Assembly: GCA_964499365.1 (NCBI GenBank)
Contig: CAZCKU010000002.1
Span: 372,001-436,000, forward strand
Length of the DNA: 64,000 bases
Direction of reading: 5' to 3'
Source of the DNA: PALSA-1316 sp964499365
GTDB taxonomy: Bacteria; Nitrospirota; Thermodesulfovibrionia; Thermodesulfovibrionales; UBA6898
Each line of letters begins with the position of its first letter. Positions within the stretch are counted from its first letter, which is position 1. Of the stretch, positions 57,736 to 64,000 are shown one piece after another. The notes under the pieces were generated by a model that ran no database searches, had not been told where the DNA came from, and saw only the letters and a program-made list of their open reading frames with translations. Both the position numbers and the translations under genes were made by a program.

Positions 57736-59718
57736 TTACAGCCCTATATGTGCACGGCTCGTCTTTTCGATCTCGCGGCGGGCAGCCATGTCCATAAGCA
57801 CCTTTTCGGTGCCGAACTTGCCCGGCTCGTATTTCTTCAGCTTCAGGGCCTCGCGGGCCTTGTCGATGAACTCAAGCGCAAGGGCCAGCATTTTTTCAGG
57901 ATCGGGTTCGAAAAAGAATCCGCCCTTATACCGTTCCATCCAGACGTCAGTCAGGATGCGGGTAACTTCCTTCGAGGCACTGACCGGAGACTCACCACCG
58001 AAGATGACCGGGACACCAGATGCCGCAAAATACACCCCGATCGAGACAGCCTTCTCCGTAATCCATTCAGGTGCTATACCGACAGCAGGCATGCCGCCTA
58101 TCTCGTCCGAAAGTCCACCTTCAGCAGCCATCGCCGAGGCAATCGTCAGGATTCTCGAGTTGTCGACACAGGCCCCAAGGTGAAGTATCGGAGGGATACC
58201 GATTGCCTCACAGACCTCCCTGAGACCCGGACCGGCATTCTCCAGTGCGTTCTCAGGGGTAAGATAGCCCGCCCCCCCGCACGCAGCCGAGCTGCACCCG
58301 GTCGACACGATCAGAACGTCGTTCTTGATCAGTTCGGTCGCAAGGAACTTGTGGACACCGGTGGAAGGCCACCGTGGGTTATCGCAGCCGGCCAGCCCGA
58401 CCACGCCCCTGATCCTGCCTGCGGCAATCGCATCGTTGAGCGGACGGAACGAGCCTCTCCACCTGCCGCCCTGCATATACTCGATATACTCATGAGAGAA
58501 ACCACCGATCATCGGGAATTTCTCGGTGACATGACTTCCGGTCTTCGTCCTGTTCGGGAAATTATCGATAGCCATGCGGACGATCTGACGGGCCTGATCT
58601 TTGGCTATATGCTCGTCAAAGGATATATGCGTCGCCCCGGGGATCTTCACCTTATCGGAAGAGGTGATAACCTTTGTGTGGAACTTCTTGGCAACATCGA
58701 CAATTGCCGGTATGATGCACTGAACGTCAACGGTAAAGGCGTCGATGAGACCGGTCATGATAGCCGGCTCCTGGTTCGTAAAGCCTCCTGCCGTCGGAAT
58801 GCCATGCCGCATGAGCACCTCGTTGGCGGTACAGCACATTCCGCCGAGGTTGATACCCTTGGCCCCCTTTGTCTTGGCATATTCGATCAGCTCAGGCTCC
58901 TGGACCGCCTCAACGATCATCTCGGCCAGCGAGGGCTCGTGGCCATGCACGATGATATTCACCTCGTCCTCCTTGAAGATGCCGAGGCTCGCTTCAGCCT
59001 TGATCGGCATGGGTGTCCCAAAGAGAATGTCGGTAAAATCGGTCGATATCATGCTGCCGCCCCAACCGTTCGCAAGGGCACAGCGTATCGCCGAGTCAAG
59101 GATTGAGTCAGGGTCTGCATCCATGCCCATCGTCGTCCTGTCCATAACCTCGACCACCTCGCGGTCCATGCCGCGGGGGACAACGCCGTATTTTTTCCAG
59201 CGCTCCTGCGTCTTCTTGGGGGCGCGCTTCAGGAAGTTCATCTCCCCCTTCTGCCTCCCGAAATCCTCAATCATCTTTGTCGCAACATCCTTCGCCACGT
59301 CAAGCACGGGCCTGCCCTCAAATTCTATGCCCAGGATGTCGGCAGTCCGGTACAATTTTTTCACGTCCTTGACCTGGAAATCCTTGGCGTGGCCCTCGGC
59401 CACTGCCAGGAGCGTAAAGGCCATGTCTCTTCCATGGTCACCGTGGGCAGATGTACCGCCGGCAACCATGCGGGCGAAATATCTGGCAGCAATAACCGGA
59501 AGCGTTGCACCGCAAACGCCCTTGGCCGTTGTCTCTGCGTCCTTGCCGACCAGGCGGCATGGGCCCATATAGCAATTTTTGCAGCAGGCGCCCTCATGAC
59601 CTATCGGACAGGGCTTCATCTTGTCGGCCCGGTCAAAACAGGTCTCTATCGTCGGCTGCTCCTCGAGTATCTGTGCTGTAGCATGTTGTGATGTTCTTAC
59701 TTGCTTTTCCTTTGCCAT
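57736..59718 (-). CDS. cooS: Anaerobic CO dehydrogenase catalytic subunit
   Basis: Interconverts CO and CO2 at a Ni-Fe-S C cluster. The 660-residue protein has N-terminal cysteines for the B and D clusters ('CPIGHEGACCKNCYMGPCRL'), and the C-cluster ligands: His in 'HGHEPSLAEM', Cys in 'LGGMCCTANEVLMRHG', 'DVQCIIPA', 'GLAGCDNPRW', 'STGCSSAACGGAG' and 'LHLGACVDNSR'. The ATG at 59716-59718 has GGGAGGTG upstream; a GTG six bases before is possible. Order acsD-acsC-acsB-cooS on the minus strand marks a CODH/ACS operon. CooC is encoded 11 kb away. Confidence 0.96.
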   Translation of the reverse strand: MAKEKQVRTSQHATAQILEEQPTIETCFDRADKMKPCPIGHEGACCKNCYMGPCRLVGKDAETTAKGVCGATLPVIAARYFARMVAGGTSAHGDHGRDMAFTLLAVAEGHAKDFQVKDVKKLYRTADILGIEFEGRPVLDVAKDVATKMIEDFGRQKGEMNFLKRAPKKTQERWKKYGVVPRGMDREVVEVMDRTTMGMDADPDSILDSAIRCALANGWGGSMISTDFTDILFGTPMPIKAEASLGIFKEDEVNIIVHGHEPSLAEMIVEAVQEPELIEYAKTKGAKGINLGGMCCTANEVLMRHGIPTAGGFTNQEPAIMTGLIDAFTVDVQCIIPAIVDVAKKFHTKVITSSDKVKIPGATHISFDEHIAKDQARQIVRMAIDNFPNRTKTGSHVTEKFPMIGGFSHEYIEYMQGGRWRGSFRPLNDAIAAGRIRGVVGLAGCDNPRWPSTGVHKFLATELIKNDVLIVSTGCSSAACGGAGYLTPENALENAGPGLREVCEAIGIPPILHLGACVDNSRILTIASAMAAEGGLSDEIGGMPAVGIAPEWITEKAVSIGVYFAASGVPVIFGGESPVSASKEVTRILTDVWMERYKGGFFFEPDPEKMLALALEFIDKAREALKLKKYEPGKFGTEKVLMDMAARREIEKTSRAHIGL

Positions 59719-59731
59719 ACTCACACCTCCC

Positions 59732-61930
59732 TTAAATTATCGAATCCATCGAAAGCGCCGGATGACCCGCTGTCGTCAGGAACTCCAGCAGTTTTTCAGA
59801 GTCCTCACAGATCGACTCATCCGCGATCTTGTCGAGGAGGTCAGCCACGCCCTCTTCCTCTGCCCGCTTCTTGAAATCGTCGCCAATCCTCTCCTTCAGT
59901 GACTTCGGCATCCAGACGATGCGCTTGATCCCGCCGTCGCCGTAGAGGAATTTCTTGCTGGTGACAAAGTTGACGCCGACGCCCATAAATCCCGGCGTCT
60001 GCGCACCGCCGCCGACCGTACCGGCCAGCGTTGAGAACTTCATGCCCATCGGTGTCATGCCGGTATAGCCTCTGTGTACGAGCATGACCCCGTTGGCCTC
60101 GGGAATGATCGCGATGATGCATTCAAAACAGCCGCAGGACGTCATGGGGTTCTCCATGATCGTATAGAGGTTCAGCGTCTCGACCGCGCCCCCCGTCGCT
60201 TTTTTCAGATATTCGTCAGCACCGGTATAGCGGCCGTACTTCGCATCAAGACACTCGCCCTTGGTGATCGGCTGATTGCCGCCGGTCGGGTCGATCTCGA
60301 AGGCCGCCTTGCCGTCAAGCCAGTTATACGCCCCGCAAAGCCCGAGACGCTCCGGGGTTATAACGCAGACATGTGCCGGAGCAAATGACTGGCAGAGCAG
60401 GCAGGAATAGAAGGTATCAACGGCCTCATCCGTGAGGCTGCCCAGCCGGTGGTCGCGCTCTTTGTAGGCTGCACGCGCCTCATCCAGCTTCTCCTTGACA
60501 TCCTTCTCATCGATGAAGAGCGTCACCTGGACTTTATCCACAATGGATTTGAACCGGTGATGGGTCATCGCCGCGTTCAGGATGCCGAGATGCTCAAGGG
60601 TAAAGCCGTCCTTCTTGGCAGCATTGCTGATTCTGATCCAGTTGATGTCCCGCTGTCCCATATGCCAGACACCCTGCGCCTCGTTGATATTGGAGTGGAT
60701 CTTTCTCTCGATAACCGATTCGAAATCCTTCTGCATCTTCCGGCCGGCGCATTCGATGAGCAGGCCCAGAGGCAGCTGACCGCCCTTTTCATAGCGCTCC
60801 TGCCAGTTGTCGCCGACAATGATTACCTTGTTGTCTTCTATCTCGTCCATCTCGCGCATCCGCACCCATTCAAAGGCTGCGGTACGCTGACCGCCGAACT
60901 CGATAAAGGTATCCTCTTTCCGGATACGCTCTCCCTCGAAGGCAGGGCCGAACGCCACCGGTATCGGAGGCTTCTCGACCGTAATCTTGAGTCCCCTGAG
61001 TTCGATGGCACGCTGGACAATCTTGGAGTGGTCAAACTCCTTGTCAACTTCCTCGTAGGTACAGACACCGGTAGGATGGATAACCGGAATGTCCGTATCT
61101 GCAATGGCAGGGAAGCCCATGTTGATCGCACCCGCGCCCGTGGTCCATATGATATCGTCCAGAGGCCCGAGGACGATGGCAAAGGCAAAGACCCTGTCCT
61201 TCTGATACTTGAGATGTTCCTTGAAATCACCCGGTTTCTTTCCGCCAAAAATAAGCGATGCCCTGATCGCCCAGTCAAGTGCATAGAGTGTATGTTCAAC
61301 ATCCGGGCCAAGGGGGACAATGCGGGCATCCCAGCCGAGTTCGACGCCTTTTCTGAGAAGCTGCTTGGTCACGCTGTTGCCATTCACATTCCCGGAGAGG
61401 AAGGTCAGTATGTTCTTTTCCTGGAGCTCACGGCAGATGTTCACCGCGATGTCGTCGGTCGGTGCAGCACCGATGATCGCCGCAAAGCCTGGCATAGATC
61501 CGTCGACGAGCTGTATGCCGAGGTTTCTCTGGATCGTGTCAGAGATATAGCCGTTATAGACGTATCCCGTCTCCTCGTCCTTGCAGGGTTCGAGCCCCTG
61601 GATATACCTCAGGGCAAGCAGGATCTCCTCGGCAAAGAGTGTCGCCATGCCCGAATCCAGCGCCTCGCCGAGATACGGCTTCCAGATATGCTCATCCGGC
61701 AGATCGTGGAGCAGCTCCTTTGCAAAGCCGAGTCCCACATTCATGTCGCCCAGCGTCTTGACCTGGAATCCCGTCATCGCATAGATCATCGGAAGGTAGA
61801 ATGCGGTGTCAGGAAATTCAAAGACATAGTCCTTGCCCTTTTCTGCGATCGTCTTCTGCAGCATCTCATCCGCCTGCCTGACAAGTGTCTGAGCGCCCCT
61901 AATGGCTGCTGTTGCAATTAACTTAGACAT
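59732..61930 (-). CDS. acsB: Acetyl-CoA synthase, CODH/ACS beta subunit
   Basis: Condenses CO, a corrinoid methyl group and CoA into acetyl-CoA at the A cluster. The 732-residue protein matches the Moorella AcsB length (729). The A-cluster cysteines are in place: Cys510, Cys513, Cys522, Cys532 ('SCLLCQSFAPAHVC...LGLCGAYNWLDG') and Cys599, Cys601 ('TSCGCFEC'), parallel to Moorella 506-597 with an offset of four. The N-terminal 310 residues give the CODH-contact domain, so this is the full bacterial form and not the archaeal short form. AGGAGGT ribosome site. cooS follows after 13 bases. Confidence 0.96.
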   Translation of the reverse strand: MSKLIATAAIRGAQTLVRQADEMLQKTIAEKGKDYVFEFPDTAFYLPMIYAMTGFQVKTLGDMNVGLGFAKELLHDLPDEHIWKPYLGEALDSGMATLFAEEILLALRYIQGLEPCKDEETGYVYNGYISDTIQRNLGIQLVDGSMPGFAAIIGAAPTDDIAVNICRELQEKNILTFLSGNVNGNSVTKQLLRKGVELGWDARIVPLGPDVEHTLYALDWAIRASLIFGGKKPGDFKEHLKYQKDRVFAFAIVLGPLDDIIWTTGAGAINMGFPAIADTDIPVIHPTGVCTYEEVDKEFDHSKIVQRAIELRGLKITVEKPPIPVAFGPAFEGERIRKEDTFIEFGGQRTAAFEWVRMREMDEIEDNKVIIVGDNWQERYEKGGQLPLGLLIECAGRKMQKDFESVIERKIHSNINEAQGVWHMGQRDINWIRISNAAKKDGFTLEHLGILNAAMTHHRFKSIVDKVQVTLFIDEKDVKEKLDEARAAYKERDHRLGSLTDEAVDTFYSCLLCQSFAPAHVCVITPERLGLCGAYNWLDGKAAFEIDPTGGNQPITKGECLDAKYGRYTGADEYLKKATGGAVETLNLYTIMENPMTSCGCFECIIAIIPEANGVMLVHRGYTGMTPMGMKFSTLAGTVGGGAQTPGFMGVGVNFVTSKKFLYGDGGIKRIVWMPKSLKERIGDDFKKRAEEEGVADLLDKIADESICEDSEKLLEFLTTAGHPALSMDSII

Positions 61931-62027
61931 CTGACCTCCTTCTCCTGGCCGGGGTATGTTCATACCCCGGACGCAGCTGCTTTGTTATATTTTTATATTT
62001 TTTACTGTAATTTATCAACTATTCTTT

Positions 62028-63368
62028 TCAGGCCCTTGATTTCAGGAATGTCGGTATCGCATTCGCCTCACGCGGACCAACCGTGATCTTCCAGCCCGGG
62101 AGTTTTTCCTCAATCGAACCGCTCAGGATCGCGACATACCCCGGAATGATCAGCTCCTTTGTTGCAATCTCCTTGTCGATGCCGCTCTCCTGTATGAACG
62201 CCGCAATCTTCGTCGCGGTGAACTTGCCTGCAGCCCAGGCCGTCAGCACCGACAGGCCTTCCGAGTCCATGACCGCAAGACGGCACGGGATTTTGCTGTT
62301 CTCGATCTCGCCCGAGACAATAAAATAGGTGAGAGAAAAATTTGTCGTGATAAAGAACGGCGAATCGGCCGTCGGCTCACCGATTTTGTAGATCTTCTGC
62401 TCTACCTGCATCGGCACCTGGGGATCGGTGTAGATATTCTGCCTCAGCGCAAAAAGGGCAAGGTTCTTCCATTTCTCAACGCTGCTCAGTACAACGATCG
62501 ACGCATACTTTGACACGCAGACCGCGGCAACCAGCGCTTCGACCATGCTGTCGCTGCGCTGAATAAAATTGATGACCGGATACCCGAGAGGCTTGAAGCC
62601 CTTCTTGATCGCCGCCCTTCTGATAAGGGTATTGTTCGCGATGATATCCTTCGCCTTCCGTGCGCCGGAATCCAGCACAAGGTCTTCCACCCCGAAGCCC
62701 TTCGCCTTTTCCGTAAGCTCGGAAAGCTCGTCAAGGCTTGCTGCGGCGATGCCGAGCGCTGCCTTATGGTTCTTTGCCACCGCTGCCATCGCCTCAAGGT
62801 TCGAGGCGTTTGCGCCGTATATCACCGGCTTATTTCCGGCAAACAGCTTGACCGCTGCCTCAGCTGCCGCAGGATCGGTGGTATTGATGATCACGGCAAC
62901 ATCGGCCGCCTTTGCCGCAACGGTCTTTGCGGCTGCTTCGAGCTTGCCGCCGTCGCCCGAGGCATTCGTGATCAGGATCGCATCGATCCTGAGTTTCTGG
63001 CCGACCCGGTCTATCTCGGAATGCATGACCTGCTCGCAGACTGCCGCAATCTCGGCCTCGGACTGGGTATCCTTCACCTCAATGGCAAAGGCACAGGGGT
63101 TGACAAATTTCTTGTCGTGCCTGAAGAGTACCGTCTCTTCGCCCATCTTGACCGCCTTTGCACCGGCACCGAGGGTAATCGGGCGGACCGGCGGGGCAGA
63201 GGCCTCACCCAGTTTCTGCTTCGACTCCTCTGAGACATCAGGGCAGAGATCCAGGGTCGCCTGCCGCTGGGCAAGCTTCATTGCAAAGGCAAGACAGGTC
63301 GGCTGACCGCACTTCTTGCAGTTCGTCTTGGGTAAGAGTTTAAATATTTCAACGCCGGATAAAGCCAT
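62028..63368 (-). CDS. acsC: CODH/ACS corrinoid Fe-S protein, large (gamma) subunit
   Basis: Carries one half of the corrinoid protein that brings the methyl group to AcsB. The 446-residue protein has the N-terminal [4Fe-4S] motif ('KLLPKTNCKKCGQPTCLAFAMKLAQ', with another Cys near 'LCPDVSEE') followed by a TIM-like barrel ('MDSEGLSVLTAWAAGKFTATKIAAFI' and other segments). AAGGAGGAAT lies before the ATG at 63366-63368. acsB is 97 bases downstream; the gap has an AT-rich stretch and no clear terminator. Confidence 0.93.
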   Translation of the reverse strand: MALSGVEIFKLLPKTNCKKCGQPTCLAFAMKLAQRQATLDLCPDVSEESKQKLGEASAPPVRPITLGAGAKAVKMGEETVLFRHDKKFVNPCAFAIEVKDTQSEAEIAAVCEQVMHSEIDRVGQKLRIDAILITNASGDGGKLEAAAKTVAAKAADVAVIINTTDPAAAEAAVKLFAGNKPVIYGANASNLEAMAAVAKNHKAALGIAAASLDELSELTEKAKGFGVEDLVLDSGARKAKDIIANNTLIRRAAIKKGFKPLGYPVINFIQRSDSMVEALVAAVCVSKYASIVVLSSVEKWKNLALFALRQNIYTDPQVPMQVEQKIYKIGEPTADSPFFITTNFSLTYFIVSGEIENSKIPCRLAVMDSEGLSVLTAWAAGKFTATKIAAFIQESGIDKEIATKELIIPGYVAILSGSIEEKLPGWKITVGPREANAIPTFLKSRA

Positions 63369-63381
63369 TATTCATTCCTCC

Positions 63382-64000
63382 TTAAACAAGTTCTTCAATG
63401 ACGGTCTCGACGGCCGCAACCGCCTTCGGATGACGCATGATCAGCAGCTCGGCACCGGCGATCAGCAGCGCAGTTGCCGTTTCAGCCTCCCAGAGAATGC
63501 CCCGCTCCTCGGCCGGCCCCCACTGGGGCAGATCTGCCTCGGCAGCCTGGGTCTCCTTCACCTTCCAGACGTACATGCCGACATCCCCGAGGAGGGGCTG
63601 CTGCATGGTCTGGTCGTTCTGGGTGAGGGCCGCAAGCCTGATGCGCTCCATAACGGAATAGGTGTACTCAAGCCCGTAACCAAGGGCTGAACACATCGGG
63701 TCGGTAATGACCTTCTCCTTGTCAAAGCCCATCTGGGTAATCAGGATGTTCAGCTGCTTCGAAAGGTTGATATCGAGCTCTGACATCGCGATCAGCTTGT
63801 GGTTATTTGCCATGGCAGCCGCGGCGATCGTCTTGTAGTTGGCCTCCTGGGCCTTGCCGATGATGCAGTTGCGGTCCTTCGCGGCCTCGGCAACAGCAAT
63901 CAGCACGGACGTATCCTTTTCAGCGTGGTTGCTGCCGAGAATGATCAGAGGAACGTCAACCGCCGCCAGGACATCCTTCACTGTCTTGACCGCATCCTCT
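63382..64000 (-). CDS. acsD: CODH/ACS corrinoid Fe-S protein, small (delta) subunit, N-terminus beyond the right edge
   Basis: The reading frame continues to the window edge, with 'EDAVKTVKDVLAAVDVPLIILGSNHAEKDTSVLIAVAEAAKDRNCIIG' pieces and 'SVMERIRLAALTQNDQTMQQPLLGDVGMYVWKVKE' before the stop at 63382, matching the C-terminal two thirds of the delta subunit (usually about 300-330 residues). It would come first in the operon, with acsC starting 13 bases after its stop. The true start is outside the window. Confidence 0.9.
   Translation of the reverse strand, partial: EDAVKTVKDVLAAVDVPLIILGSNHAEKDTSVLIAVAEAAKDRNCIIGKAQEANYKTIAAAAMANNHKLIAMSELDINLSKQLNILITQMGFDKEKVITDPMCSALGYGLEYTYSVMERIRLAALTQNDQTMQQPLLGDVGMYVWKVKETQAAEADLPQWGPAEERGILWEAETATALLIAGAELLIMRHPKAVAAVETVIEELV

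Noticed and set aside
57709..59106. Open frame of 465 codons opposite cooS
   Set aside because: The minus strand carries the CODH cluster ligands; the opposite frame shows no family.
60449..61921. Open frame of 490 codons opposite acsB
   Set aside because: acsB on the minus strand carries all A-cluster cysteines; the opposite frame is a shadow.

Overview
The window reads as a chromosomal stretch of an anaerobic, Gram-negative bacterium with moderately high GC. It has a bacterial-type CO dehydrogenase/acetyl-CoA synthase (CODH/ACS) cluster with a CooC nickel-insertion ATPase, rubrerythrin, a PerR-type regulator, a multihaem cytochrome c, many two-component and HD-GYP signalling proteins, an RlpA lipoprotein and an RND/TolC efflux system (so an outer membrane). 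Gene content fits a Nitrospirota (Thermodesulfovibrio-like) or Desulfobacterota-type organism; this is inference, with no marker phylogeny behind it. I see no rRNA, tRNA, CRISPR array, prophage or intact insertion sequence, and no gene-free stretch above 300 bases.

Layout. 1-890: start of a periplasmic adaptor (cut by the left edge). 1089-3504: thrS-infC on the minus strand, apparently using AUU and AUA start codons. 3689-10097: prmA, a pseudouridine synthase, a WecA-like glycosyltransferase with an extra C-terminal domain, the nifU-nifS pair and mtgA. 10108-14327: rmuC, an OsmC protein, an FmdE-like protein with argB, and rlpA. 14405-20037: trmFO-xerC-(sigma-54 activator)-hslV-hslU. 20086-21111: a SemiSWEET and an orphan HEAGH membrane protein. 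21126-27378: a Cus-type copper/silver efflux operon. 27608-36936: a DksA-like protein with a histone-like tail, the tightly packed aspartate aminotransferase-era-bfn-recO-HDOD operon, and a signalling group (REC-TPR, minimal histidine kinase, PilZ-REC). 37103-39002: a peroxide-defence operon perR, zinc ribbon, selenocysteine peroxiredoxin, rubrerythrin. 39145-45532: ilvE, cytochrome, scpB, LysM-NlpC/P60 hydrolase, crcB-DUF190, lemA and two TPM proteins. 45559-57596: cooC with formyl-THF cyclo-ligase, argD-argF, HD-GYP and large hybrid kinases around RNase J, and cvpA. 57736-64000: cooS, acsB, acsC and partial acsD of CODH/ACS.

How it works together. The CODH/ACS genes and CooC support CO2/CO fixation or acetate oxidation by the Wood-Ljungdahl carbonyl branch; formyl-THF cyclo-ligase joins the folate side. 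The perR operon protects this oxygen-sensitive metabolism.

The most notable signals are four. First, an in-frame UGA lies exactly at the peroxidatic cysteine of an AhpC-type peroxiredoxin, followed by a bacterial SECIS-like hairpin. Second, thrS and infC are consecutive genes that both appear to start on non-AUG, AUU/AUA codons. Third, several genes (nifU, perR, ilvE, crcB, cooC) have the -10 hexamer exactly six bases before the ATG and no Shine-Dalgarno, which predicts leaderless mRNAs. Fourth, a palindromic repeat is inserted in frame inside the cusA-like efflux pump gene.
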